Shown here one piece after another: positions 11,431 through 21,926 of a stretch of DNA of 64,000 nt; the first letter of the stretch is position 1, and each line of letters begins with the position of its first letter. Source of the DNA: Proteromonas lacertae (taxonomy: Eukaryota > Sar > Bigyra > Opalinata > Proteromonadidae). The DNA lies in assembly GCA_002245135.1 (NCBI GenBank), contig NGBS01000615.1:1-64000 (forward strand), written 5' to 3'. Both the position numbers and the translations under genes were made by a program. The notes beneath the pieces were generated by a model. The model was not told the origin of the DNA. It searched no databases and worked only from the letters and a program-made list of their open reading frames with translations.

Positions 11431-11868
11431 ATGAAGTATTGTTTTAGCCATGGTGACCAAACTATTTTTGGATTCGAGAAGTATAGTGACGAGTGTAGAT
11501 GGAAGATATATATTCCAAAAGAAGCTAAAGATATAATATGGTTCTCAACATCAAATATCAAAGCACCTTTGGTAATAAATTATGGCCAGGCTGTAGAAGA
11601 TAGATATAGTGTTGGTTGTCCTACAATTTCACCTATTCCCAACCATGGATTTTACGAGATCTTCATTCCATCAAGATACAAACCAAATATTGTATCTACA
11701 ATTGATAAGGAGTTTTTATTACACAATGTGTTGTATCTTGCAAGAGGTCAAACTAAAACAGAGAAGAATCAAAAAGTAATTAATGCAAAGACAATTGTTG
11801 CTCCACCCAGAAAACAAGTTAATAGCTATGATGTTGCTTGGTTGTTAGAACAGCTTAAAATTAATTAA
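11431..11868 (+). CDS. Polinton-encoded protein of unknown function
   Basis: An intact 145-residue frame starting with ATG. The first 100 residues are beta-rich with several Trp and Tyr (KIYIPKEAKDIIWFS is one strand-turn-strand example); the C-terminal 40 residues are basic and then helical. Single small beta-rich proteins of this size often sit near the capsid and protease genes of Polintons, but I see no diagnostic motif. The gene ends nine bases before the integrase stop codon on the other strand, at an ATTAATTAATTAATTA tract that may serve both transcripts as a 3' end. Confidence 0.5.
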   Translation: MKYCFSHGDQTIFGFEKYSDECRWKIYIPKEAKDIIWFSTSNIKAPLVINYGQAVEDRYSVGCPTISPIPNHGFYEIFIPSRYKPNIVSTIDKEFLLHNVLYLARGQTKTEKNQKVINAKTIVAPPRKQVNSYDVAWLLEQLKIN

Positions 11869-11876
11869 TTAATTAA

Positions 11877-13169
11877 TTACACAATTGTATTATCACCTTT
11901 TCTGATTCGAGGTCTTTCCAAAATATGTCTGAAATTTGTTTCAGGATCCCTTCTAGCTACTAACTGAAGTTCATAGTGCTTAAACCTATATCGAGACACA
12001 TCTTCATCCCAATTTCCATTTGTATCTCCTAACATATAAGAGTATCTGTTCTTCTTTATAATACGATATATCTTATCTGACCACTAAGTGTTTTTATCCA
12101 TAGGTCTTCTTCTCTCTTTAAATCGAACTAAATCTCCTACTTGAAAATGAACTTTTAATCTTTGTTCATTATTAAAATTGTATTTGATTGATTCCATTAA
12201 CATTCTGTTTTGTAGTTTAGGACTATTGTATACTTCATTAGGTGTAAAATCTCTCAAACTTGATAATGGTTTGTTGTTATAGTCATTCACAGCTTGTTGT
12301 ACAATATCATTGAAACGTGCTAACCACTTTTGATCGATGATTTCTCTTCTGTCCCGTCGATCAATATTAGCTTGAAACTCTGGTGCTTCTATTCCTAAGT
12401 CTATCAAGTGTTTATATAATAGTTTCTTTATTACACTTACAGATTTATCTAATATAGCTTCTATTCTATGTTCATTACGTGCTTTTTGAAAGAATGTTAT
12501 TCCTTCCTTATCACAGAACTCTTTAACTACACTAAAACCACTTTCTAAATCAGCTAAAATACTTACAACACGTCTTTTTGATACTATTTCAGAACCATCT
12601 TCATTTGTTTTAAAATACCATGCATTAAAAGCTCTCATTATATCTACAGCTTTATTGCTTGACATTGGTATCACCCATACTTTTCTAGAGTTTATTTCTA
12701 TTATATATAAATGATATAATTGAGGTAAGAAAAAGACAATATCTAATTGAAAATAGCCTGGTTTCTTAACAGTTGCAAAAGGTAAATCTTTATTGTACTT
12801 GAAATCAACTACTTGACGACCTGGTTTACGTCTAAGATACTCTCTAACAACATCATAAGGAGGTGGAACTTCATTCTTTCCAATAGCTTCTTGAGTTAAT
12901 TTAATAAACTGTTTTTTACTTAAATAATAATACTGTTCATAAAGTCTATCTAAATATTCTCTATACTGGTCGATTTGTCTTGACATTTCATCATCATCAT
13001 ACGGATCCGCTCTTGTAAAATTCTGTAATGGCGGTGGTGCATTGTTAAAATTGCTCGTAAGGTTTGATTGGTTTGTTTGATCAACAAACTTATATCCTGG
13101 TGGTAGTTCTTGAGTTGCATTTGTATTTGACTTAGTGTAAGGCTGATTATAATAAGAATTAGTAAGCAT
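11877..13169 (-). CDS. retroviral-type (rve) integrase, one in-frame TAG
   Basis: This is the Polinton integrase, which inserts the element into host DNA. The RNase-H-fold core shows the D,D,E triad: first Asp in QLDIVFF (about residue 142), second Asp in LADLESGF (about 206) and Glu in NEHRIEAILD (about 238). A helical N-terminal region (residues 60-120) precedes the core. The frame is cut by TAG at 12,084-12,086 (codon 362), directly after the GDLVRF beta strand of the C-terminal SH3-like DNA-binding domain. The same frame goes on for 68 codons (WSDKIYRI ... YSYML ... YELQLV) to a TAA at 11,877, which matches the rest of that domain. Without read-through the protein keeps its catalytic core but loses most of the SH3-like domain. 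The N-terminal 55 residues are Asn/Gln/Pro-rich. Confidence 0.85.
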
Positions 13170-13228
13170 AAGAAGAAAAACACAAAAGTAAAAGCATACA
13201 CAAATATATTGAATATATCCATTTTATT

Positions 13229-16200
13229 CTAATTAATGCTATTTTCATCAATATTAATAACATTATTATTATTATTATTATTATTATTATCGACAATATC
13301 TGTAAACATTGGTGGTGGTGGGCGACTTATAGTATAAGGAATTGAAGTTAAAACATTCAAGTAAAATCTCTTTATATCAAAGATTGTAAAAGCTAACTTT
13401 GGTTGTTTAACTGTGTATACTACTTGTTTTGCACTTCTGAAACTATATTGATTAACATAAACTTTACTTAGTTCTTTACTTTCTAAGATATTCTTGTAGT
13501 AATCATAGTCACAAGTCTTTATTCTGAAACCTTTAGTTACGCCTTTTGCTCTGCTATCAGACACCTTTAAGTGCGTAAATCCATCCACTCTTTGCTTCTA
13601 CCTTTCTGTAAACCCCACTTAGCTATAAAATCATCCACTGTCCAGTTTCTCTCTTTTAAACAATCATTTATCTCTTTTGTTTGTGTTACATATTGATAAA
13701 CTGGTTTAAAGAGTACTTTATGATTAGCATGTGCATCAGCTTCGACTTTCAATGACTTTACTAATGAATCTAATGATGCTGGCATAAATTGACAACTATC
13801 TATAAAGTGTAACTTCATGAACTTGATAAGTAAAAACTTATTATCAGTTTTTAACAATACAGATAGTTTTGAATGATATTTCTTCTTTCTTGGTGTTGGT
13901 TGTTGTTGTTGTTGTTGTTCAGTTGTTGTTGAATTAGGTTGCGAAACAATAATATTTCCCATCTCTTCTTCTAATCCAATATCTTCTACTGTTCTTGGTG
14001 ATATGTAATGATCTCTACTATGTAACATATAATGCAACTCATTAAATGCTTCTTCATTTGCTGGATCATTCTCATCAACTATTTCAATTGTATTAATTGG
14101 TATTTCTGGTAATGGTAAATCAGAATCAGTATCTTCTTCTGTTTCTGCATCTTCTTCATCATCAACTGTTTTTGCTTCTTGTTCTTGTTTCTTTTCTTCT
14201 TCAATACCTCTATTGTATTCAGCTAATCTATCAGCAATTGGTTCAGGTTCAGGTTCAGGTATTGGTAATTGTATAATTTCATTATCTTCATCATCATCAT
14301 CATCATCATTTGGAATAGGAATATTATTATCATTGTACCATTTTGCTTCCATTTCTTTATCCAACTTTGATAATCCACGTATTATAAAGTTATTGTCATA
14401 GTTTTTACTGTTGTGTGCCAAACATGGTATAGGCATATGTTGTAAACTACAATGCCAATTACAGTTTGAACATAAGGTTGCAATATACTTGCCAGTAAAA
14501 TGGTCATGGTGCCTTGTACGCCTTCTATTTCTGTCGTTTTCATTGAAGGGTGTATTGCACCACATACATTTATCGATATTTTTATGAGCTGGAATATAAG
14601 TGCTTTCATCTAATGGTTTCAATTCACCACTTTTATAATCTTCATACTTCTTCAATACATAATCTTGAATCTCAACAAACTTCTTTACTAGTTGCATCTC
14701 CAAATCTTGTGGATCTTGCTGCAATTCCAGTTTTCCGAAGAATGTTTCTTCGCTGATGATTTTAGGGTACCTGGAACTTAAGTGAATGCACCAACTGCTG
14801 AGGATATGTTTTTTAAACGCTCCTTTGGCTCCAGGTATTACTTCAGAAGGATCTATTGGCACTTGTATAACTTCTGTATCCCAGTATAATACTACAGGAA
14901 TCATTTGTTGGTATTTGAAATTATGAAACTTGATGAAGGTATCTGGAGGTGGAAATTGACGAATGATTCCTTTTTGTAATTGACAATTCTCTTTCTGATG
15001 TTGAATTATCATATCAGCTGTTGATAAAGTACAGAAACAATACTGGCATCTGGTATAATAATTATGACACCTTTTACCAGAAGGTGATAGGAAGGCTTCT
15101 AACTTTGTTATTACCATATAATGATCTATATATATCAATAGGTTCACATGAGGCCAGTGTTTTCTTTTATCTATGTTGGTAACGTATAGAGGTATTGGTT
15201 CATTCTGGTCTATTGTAAATATATTGATAGTAATATGATTCAGCTGTTCAAACTCATCAATTCTGTCACTATCATTAATTGCATCTACTGGAAACCTTAA
15301 ACTACTTACATCCATTAAGTCTACATACTATTTATATTTCATTGCTCTGTTACGATGGTCTTTGAACTCTATATAGTGTAAACCAGCTGCCACGCTAAAT
15401 AAAAAGCACATATTCTTACATTCTTCACTATATCTTACTAAATTAATAACGCACTTTCTATTGTTGAGGCTTGCTGGTAACTTTATGTTGTCATCTTCTG
15501 TAGAGGATCCAGCAGCCATTGAACTTTTCATCAGTTTCATCTCTACCTTCTTAATATATCTGAACTTTAATTCAGATCTTTCAGTGTTGAAATTTGAACC
15601 TAAATCTCGAATCATGGCATTGTTTAACTTTGAACCAATTGTACCTAACTCTTGAGATGTAATAATTTCTGGTGCTGTTTCGAATGTTTTGTAACAACTT
15701 ACTTGTGCATTGGCTGGTTCATCAGATCCTATATAACCTACTCTGAATCTGAAATAAACTTTTATATAAGAAAATTTCTTCTCATTTATGTAGTTACGTA
15801 TGGTAACCATAAAATCACTTGATGCATTGCAGATTTGGGTAAACAAATCCTCAGGTTTCTTTCCATCTTCTTCATTTATAATCTTCTCGTAGGTACGTTC
15901 GTAGTCTCTACTACTTCTCTCTACAAGTTGTAACAAACTTACTCTTTCAGGATGTGACATTGTATTCAACTGCTCTGGATAATTATCAACAACATTCAGA
16001 GCAATCATTTCTTCCTGTAGCTGCCTTCTTCTTTCAACATCTGTAGTTGATTGAGGATGTATTTCAGGAATTGGTCCATCATTAATTGGTGAAAGTGTTG
16101 GTGGATCTTCAGGAGGAGGAGGTGTATCTGGTAATAAATCATCTGGGATTTCTGATAATCGTTGTATTTTTGGAGGTGGAGGAGGTGGTTGATCAATTAC

Positions 16201-16527
16201 AATTGAAGATGTTGTTCTTCTTCTTGGTGTTATGAAACTAGTTTCATTAGTACTTCTAGTAGTGTTTGATTGTTGTTGTTGTTGCTGCTGCTGCTGCTGA
16301 GGTTGTTGTGGATGTTGATTTAATGATCCTACATAATATGGTGGAGGATAGTAATAGGATGGTGGTGGTGGGATAGCTGGAGTAAAATAAGGGTTCATCC
16401 AGGGATTAAAATAACTTTGTGGCAACATTGGAATCTGATTTGCTTGACTATTGCCTTGAATAGGCATAGAAGTACTTGGAGACTGGTAATACCACGGATT
16501 AAACCAAGGAGGATAGCTGGGATACAT
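13229..16527 (-). pseudogene. protein-primed DNA polymerase B with palm domain deleted
   Basis: Residues 1-240 are a Pro/Gln/Tyr-rich extension. At about 370-400 comes the conserved N-terminal segment (NMCFLFSVAAGLHYIEF). TAG at 15,328-15,330 (codon 400) interrupts the frame, which then continues with the expected FPVDAIN and FEQLNHITINIF segments. Exonuclease motifs follow: Exo I YWDTEV (about 546), Exo II AHNSKNYDNNF (about 701) and Exo III FIDSCQFM (about 906), with a Cys/His cluster (CMWCN ... RHHDHFTGKY ... CSNCN) between I and II. Then the frame stops at 13,567. A frame one base off (GTG 13,588 to 13,229) holds only the extreme C-terminal segment (KGVTKGFR and FDIKRF) and a poly-Asn tail. 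All polymerase motifs (A, B, C, TPR1, TPR2) are absent, a loss of roughly 400 residues. It cannot replicate DNA. Confidence 0.85.
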
Positions 16528-16717
16528 TAGAACCTATAAAAACGAGAAAGATATAAATATACCCAATAAAATAACTCCAAATGTATTAATATGATTTGCT
16601 AATTGAAATTCATTGATAATCAAGGAGTTGTAATAATATAGTTAAAAATTTTTCTTTGATTATCAAAGAAATAATTAACTTTACTTTTAATTTATTGTTT
16701 TTTGATTATTTTGATCT

Positions 16718-17224
16718 ATGAAGGACTCAGTTAAAAGTATAACTATATACCATGCAGATATTGATTATGTAATGAAAGAATTAGTAAGCTGGAGAAAAGC
16801 ATTAGATGAATTGAAATCAGATATTAACAAATATGATAAATTCACCAGTTTATTAGAGGGTACCTTTGCTGAGGATATTGCTAAAATCGATTTCAGTTTA
16901 TATCAATCATATTTGCAAGATATTAGTGAAAGATTTTCAAATGTGGAAAAAGAGCACAAGCGTATCAAAAATTACAGTGACAAATCATTTATATTAGCAA
17001 GGCGTAATTTTATTTTAAACCAATTGTTGTGGATAGAAAATAGATCAGACAATTACATAAAGATGCTTGAACTCCATATAAAGAGGAACATGAAACAGAA
17101 GTTACAACACCTTATTAGTGAGATCCACTTATCTAGTATAATTTTAAAACAACAGAAAGCAAATGAAGAAAGGGAATTCTATAAAATGAAGAAATGGTAC
17201 CACCAACATATTCACACTAATTGA
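16718..17224 (+). CDS. helical coiled-coil protein at the right side of the Polinton
   Basis: An intact 168-residue frame with ATG start, divergent from the polymerase gene (190 bases apart). It is entirely helical, rich in Lys, Glu, Leu and Tyr, with no membrane segment. Heptad-like repeats run from about residue 20 to 100 and again from 115 to 160. Its isoelectric balance is basic. I do not recognise it. It is the outermost gene on this side and is followed directly by a palindromic non-coding region, so it may be the last gene of the element or a host gene next to it. Confidence 0.5.
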   Translation: MKDSVKSITIYHADIDYVMKELVSWRKALDELKSDINKYDKFTSLLEGTFAEDIAKIDFSLYQSYLQDISERFSNVEKEHKRIKNYSDKSFILARRNFILNQLLWIENRSDNYIKMLELHIKRNMKQKLQHLISEIHLSSIILKQQKANEEREFYKMKKWYHQHIHTN

Positions 17225-17770
17225 TTGATTGATTATATTATAATAATTGATTGATTTGTTTTTATTAAAAAGGGTTTTTTAAAAAATAACATAATAAATC
17301 CATAACCGATTCTTCTTACCCTTTCTTTTTTTCACTTCCTTACTTAGGGAAAGTGAAGTAGATCACTTTTCTCTAGGTAAATAAGTGAAAAAAAAGAAAG
17401 GGAAAGGAAAATCGATTATGAAATCCGCATTTCAAAAATTAAATGAGTAAAAGAAAAGGGAAAGTGAAAACAAGTCTTAGGTGGTGTATATGACCTTCCT
17501 AAGCTTTATATCAGTCTCTATAACATAATTGAACAAATGTTTACAACGGACGGCAGTTACACCGTCAGTTACACGTCAGTTATGTAACTGACATGTAACG
17601 GATTCATAACGGCTGTTAAAACCGTTGTACAAATGAACGGTTATTGAATAAAATGAAAAATAAGAAAAATGAAACGAATATATGAATTTTAGCCTTGGGT
17701 CCAGCGTCAAGCCTCGTGGTCTAGCGTCAAGCCATTTTGGGTCTGTAGCCCTTAATATATATTATTATAA
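17225..17770. repeat. palindromic non-coding region, possible Polinton right end
   Basis: There is no gene here. An imperfect palindrome of about 130 bp (17,299-17,430) has arms made of CCCTTTCTTTTTTTCACTT and its complement. At 17,525-17,640 short repeats of GTTACA/TGTAAC and CCGTTGT/ACAACGG form a second dyad. At 17,690-17,750 the motif AGCGTCAAGCC is repeated. Such terminal structure would suit the end of a mobile element, but I found no counterpart left of 2.2 kb. Confidence 0.4.
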
Positions 17771-17772
17771 TA

Positions 17773-18415
17773 TTATAGAGAAAATATGAAATATTGATTC
17801 TGTAAATTATCAAATGAAATACAAATTACTTCTCCAGTTTTACTAGCATCTGATCTAGTTTGTGGTTCTTCATATATATCAGTTTGTCTTACAATTACAT
17901 AGGAATAAGCCATATCAGGTGAAGAAGAATGTAAATCATTTTTAGAAGCATTAGATTTTAAGATATTCGATGTAATTGAGATTATTGTATTTCGATAATT
18001 CTTTGGTGGTGTAATAAATGCAACTGTTCTTACTAAATTTGATATGATATCCATATTAGCTGTATAACAATCGAATTTCACATTCGTTCTAGCAACATTA
18101 ATTTATCCAACTAAAAAAGAATACTTTGTATATTGATAGAACATTTGATTTAACACCTAACATTAAATATAATGTGTTAGAATGGATTTTACCTGATTAT
18201 CCTGCTTTACCAGCTGGTATAACATTCAGTGAAGGTAAATTCAGTGAAACACCATTCTAATTAATGAAAGAAACATTATATGTAGTTGATGAAAGAAATC
18301 TTAATGGAATTTATTATACAAATGTTTATCTTCAAGTAATATCCAATACATATCCAGCTGCTGGTGAATTGCCAGTAACTTTTTTATTCAATGACTGCTT
18401 ATATATTATGTAAAG
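17773..18415. pseudogene. rearranged fragments of a cell-surface protein gene
   Basis: Two pieces of one gene lie back to back. On the minus strand 17,773-18,100 encodes the region with LVRTVAFIT and NYRNTIISITSN; on the plus strand 18,150-18,415 encodes the upstream region with LPAGITFSEG, a putative Ig-like (He_PIG) motif. The same two segments occur in one orientation at 49.29-50.41 kb. The fragment here is therefore inverted internally and also carries stops (for example TAA where the other copy has GAA). Conversely it keeps TGG at a position where the other copy has TGA. Neither copy is intact. Confidence 0.6.
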
Positions 18416-19279
18416 AAGGAAAGACAGGTGTTGTTGAAAAACAAATATATGGGATTATCTGAATATTGGTAATATTTTGATAAACAAAAGTTGTATAAAT
18501 CAATCACAGTGAAACCTATCTGAAGTAGGACCGACAGTTGCCTCTAGTTACTATTAATTGACCTCTTATGTATTATGTGTATCTAATCATAAAATCATGT
18601 ACATTAACATAAAATCATGAGTATTTACTATTCTTGTAATTTCATTTTATATTTTCAAATGAGTAATACTATTTCATTGTATTCCTATATTTTCACGTTT
18701 ACAATCATTTAGAGTGAATTATTTTGATATCAGTACTATCTATGCTATTTAATTTAACTTTTGATAATGTTAGAAACATTTGTAGAGGTGTATTTAATCA
18801 AATTTATCTATGTCAAATTATTAAGAATAATAAAAGTAAATATCTATAAATATTTGTTAAGAAGTGAAAATAGTAGAGTAGCATGGTAATTGATATTATT
18901 TTTATATATGTAATAAAAACTGTAATAAATTACGACTTATAGCTCAGAAGTAAATATTAGAATAAAAAAGAAATTGATTAAGAAATTATGTCTTTAATCT
19001 TTTATATGACAATACTAACTTAAAATTGAAAATCAAAATATAAGAACAAAGTAGTATTTTGTATTTTATAGTAATTTATATGCTACAAATAACAACAGAA
19101 AAGGAATAAAGTGGATTTTAATACATTTAGCTTGATATGTTTGACCAACAGAAGGTCAAGACCAAACCGATAGTTTAATCCAGACCTCCATACTCAAACC
19201 GATTTATACAACCCTGTATAAAACCCTATAAATATTTTCATATAATAATTATATAATAGATATTTATGATTATTACTTC
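18416..19279. other. AT-rich intergenic stretch
   Basis: I see no gene or RNA. Around 19,130-19,225 short motifs (GGTCAAGACC, AAACCGAT, TATACAACCCTGT) resemble motifs near 36,050-36,135, hinting at shared remnants of one dispersed repeat. Confidence 0.4.
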
Positions 19280-19954
19280 ATAAAATACCATTCTCCATTT
19301 CTTCATTTTTTAATTATTTTCTTTCCTTAACTGATAAAATAGCATGGTTGGTCGATAAGATACATACAGATTATTAGGCTTATTCTTTATATCAGACAAC
19401 TTCATTATTTTCGAAAAACCAACACTTCATTAAATTCAAAATGAAATATATCCATATTATCATCAATCGAATTTAATAATGGATGAACTTTAAATAGTTT
19501 TTGGAATTCATTGAAATTATTTACTAGTAACTCCAATAAATCACATGGATCTTGTTGTATATTAGCTTCAAAGTTTTTTCCATCTTTTCCTTTAAACAAT
19601 AATAATGCATTCATAAATGCTAAAAGGTGCTGATTTTTCTTTTTAATAATTTTATTTCTTTTTTCACATACATCACTAAATATAGAAGCAAATGAATTGG
19701 CTAAAATAACATGATCATCTATGCTTTCCACATCATGGATATGATATTGATTTTTGAAGAAATGTCGTATTGGTATAACATGAGCTAAACATTGTAATAG
19801 TGAGTTCATGTAACAAGTATTACCCAAATTCTTTATACTACATGTATCAGCTGTAGTATAAACAGGTATTTCTTGTTCTTCTGGGTTTGGTAGATGTTGT
19901 GACTGTTGTGATTGAACTTGTGATTGAACTTGTGATTGAACTTGTGATTGAACT
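19280..19954 (-). pseudogene. ubiquitin-specific protease half of a transposon-split gene
   Basis: Reading on the minus strand from the insertion point, the frame starts with VQSQ repeats, the same linker that ends the NTPase gene at 29.58 kb. It then shows the USP (C19) Cys box, GNTCYMNSLLQCL, followed by the QQDPCDLLELL box (usual form QQDA-x-E). In this peptidase family the Cys attacks the ubiquitin-substrate isopeptide bond. The frame stops at 19,405, long before any His box. A frame two bases off stays open to about 19,283, so a frameshift is likely. The domain is therefore truncated to its N-terminal third or less. The TAA that opens this half is formed by the transposon end itself. I infer that before the insertion it was the C-terminal effector domain of the gene at 29.6-34.8 kb. 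Confidence 0.7.
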
Positions 19955-20225
19955 TATATAGTATATAAATGGGACCCTGGGACATTGTCACAGAGTCCTA
20001 ACGAGTTTTCTAGGAGTCCGTCCCCTTCTAGATTCAGAGTTGACTTTTACGGGGCCTTCATCGATTGCATCGATGAAGCTCCCGTAAAAGTCAACTCTGA
20101 ATCTAGAAAGGGACGGACTCCTAGAACACTCGTTAGGACTCTGTGACAATGTCCCAGGGTCCCATTTACGTAAGGTTCCTACGGGATTCCTCCTAACGGG
20201 GTCTACTTCTCAACGGGGTCTTTTT
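19955..20225 (+). repeat. left terminal inverted repeat with internal hairpin
   Basis: The outer 16 bases are A/T-only except one G, followed by GGGACCCTGGGAC. The palindrome centre is at 20,066-20,068 (ATCGAT TGC ATCGAT). The arms differ at a few places, such as GAGTTTTCTAGG against GAGTGTTCTAGG and GGGGCC against AGCTCCC. The part beyond the palindrome carries CCTACGGGATTCC and ACGGGGTC repeats. Confidence 0.85.
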
Positions 20226-20606
20226 CCCTACGGGGACTGCTGTAAGCTATTTCTATACCTACCTATACCTATCTATGAGACGATCTCCTACGGGTACTAC
20301 TGGAAGCTATCTAAAAGTGTTGGTCACCTCGAGGTGATGATTCTAATCACGCTCTTGACTCTCCTTGCTACGCTGGTGACCTTGTAAGGGCTTTTAATAG
20401 AATCGTGGAAACCAACTGGGGAACTGGGAGTTTACAATTGTTAACAAGTTACCAAATGGTAACTCCGGGAGGTTCTAGCTAGTTGTGGATTTCTCAAGGG
20501 CCTTGAAGATAATGATTAGCAATCTCGGAAGGCTTCTGAAGGTATGTTTTTTCTTACTATGACTAGGAACAACCCGACAACTACAAGAGACTAGCAAGAC
20601 TGAGAA

Positions 20607-21710
20607 TTACTTAGCCGATGATAAATTAACTAGTGCGTCTAGAGCATCTTCCATTACCTGGTGATTGCTTAGCTCAGAGAATCGTCTATCGATGTATTGC
20701 TTTAGCTGAGTGATGTTGAATTGCAAGGAGTAGGAGAATTGAAGGAGGTCCAATTCATGAAGTAGATAATTACGAAGGCTAGCTGCTAGTTCAATTCCCT
20801 TGTAATATTGCGGGTCCTTGAGGATAGGTATATCAAAGATAGCACTTAGTGATTGTTTCACTTGATCATAGAAGCTACCAGTCACTGTTGATGGGAACTT
20901 AGTCTTGACTTCTCCGGTGTTTACATCTAAGCTACTTTCAAAGGCCTTACAATAGCTTTCTAACTCAAGGTGGATCTTATCGAATTGACTTACTACTTGA
21001 AGAACATTGTCCTGGACGATCATCCGATGAATATGAAGATTATCAATATCCTTGAACCTGAAGTAGTTGATAAGCACTTGCCCGTAGTTGATAAGTAAAC
21101 CATCCTTTACAGCTCTCAGTATCGATACTAAGTCCAAATTCTTACTTATCAAGTGCCTGTACCTTCTAATAGCAATATCTGACTCCTTGCTCTTGCATCG
21201 GAGATTCATCTTCATTGTTATCAGTGCCTTATCATGATAGCAGTCCAAGGAAGTCCTCAGTAGTAGTAACTTGTAATGGGCTATGATCAATGGTAGGTAT
21301 AAAGGATCGGTGATCTTGAAGCTCTTGAGTACTCCATCGTAAAGCTTAGTGATCTCAGTAAGTTGCGGACTGACCTTGTTGAAGACTTCAAGATAATCCT
21401 GAACGTTAATGGGAGTGTCTTCTACGTCCTTACCATGAATGATAGTAGAGTCCAGAGTTACCTTGCTATGGATTATCGGGCTGATGTACTTATCAATGGC
21501 TTCCTTGTTCCGATATGGTTTACCATCGATGCGTAGTTTAAGTAAAGTCATGGTGATCTCTTCAATGGACTTACGATAGTTGGTAACTCTCTCTGTTAAG
21601 GTACGACGATAAATTCCAGGCATGACTTTCATTCTCGGCAAGTGGCTCTCAACTCTCGGAGTCTTTGAAGGTGCAATGGGAACGTAGCTATGTTTTCTCT
21701 TGATAGACAT
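20607..21710 (-). CDS. orphan helical protein, family 1
   Basis: An intact 367-residue frame starting with ATG. It begins with a basic segment (KRKHSYVPIAPSKTPR) that could be a nuclear localisation signal, and continues as an all-helical protein without low-complexity runs. Its C-terminal 100 residues resemble those of the minus-strand gene at 23,806-24,894: ILKDPQYY against ILNDIEYY, followed by LRNYLL against LRDYLL. The two are therefore paralogues inside the element. There is no enzyme motif or membrane segment. It lies 440 bases inside the left terminal repeat and points towards it. Function unknown. Confidence 0.7.
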   Translation of the reverse strand: MSIKRKHSYVPIAPSKTPRVESHLPRMKVMPGIYRRTLTERVTNYRKSIEEITMTLLKLRIDGKPYRNKEAIDKYISPIIHSKVTLDSTIIHGKDVEDTPINVQDYLEVFNKVSPQLTEITKLYDGVLKSFKITDPLYLPLIIAHYKLLLLRTSLDCYHDKALITMKMNLRCKSKESDIAIRRYRHLISKNLDLVSILRAVKDGLLINYGQVLINYFRFKDIDNLHIHRMIVQDNVLQVVSQFDKIHLELESYCKAFESSLDVNTGEVKTKFPSTVTGSFYDQVKQSLSAIFDIPILKDPQYYKGIELAASLRNYLLHELDLLQFSYSLQFNITQLKQYIDRRFSELSNHQVMEDALDALVNLSSAK

Positions 21711-21926
21711 TTGCGATGATGATTTTAAAGGAAAAGTTCAACTACAGATTTCTGTCGATTCAAAGGACTGAGTTTACAATTACGACTTACCGATGTTAGT
21801 TGAACTAGTTTAAGGTATTATCAAGGACTAGGATAAGTTAATGATCAGGTAAGACAAGACATCTACGATAAGGTAAAGTCATCGGGCAATCGATAGTAAG
21901 CAATTTCCTAGAGCTTCAAAGGAATC

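Larger units (their letters stand above)
2221..17224. mobile_element. Polinton/Maverick-type element, decayed
   Basis: The gene set defines the element: penton-like and double jelly-roll major capsid proteins, FtsK/A32-type packaging ATPase, adenain-type cysteine protease, retroviral-type integrase and protein-primed DNA polymerase B. The plus-strand block (2546-10,999) holds the virion genes, and the minus-strand block (11,877-16,527) holds integration and replication genes. The boundaries given are those of the outermost genes. I could not find matching terminal inverted repeats by eye, so the true ends are unknown; the palindromic region at 17.3-17.65 kb may belong to the right end. Five of the main genes each carry one in-frame stop, the polymerase has a large internal deletion and one small gene is frameshifted. 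This copy is therefore probably not autonomous. Confidence 0.9.

Noticed and set aside
12950-13222. 90-codon minus-strand ORF with a hydrophobic start
   Set aside because: Most of it overlaps the 5' part of the integrase in another frame; its apparent membrane segment comes from an AT-rich leader.
14213-14756. Plus-strand ORFs within the polymerase gene
   Set aside because: They are antisense to the Asp/Glu/Pro-rich and zinc-binding segments of the polymerase; the Ser and Gly runs are complements of coding microsatellites.
2639-15330. Programmed stop-codon read-through
   Set aside because: The bases around the five stops share no read-through context (for example CAATTA), and the positions within genes differ widely. 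It would be unusual for five genes to use it.
2546-16527. Reassigned genetic code (TAA, TAG or TGA read as amino acids)
   Set aside because: All three stop codons occur in frame but only about once per gene, and genes also end normally at these codons. Where a second copy shows the ancestral codon it is TGG or GAA, not one fixed amino acid.
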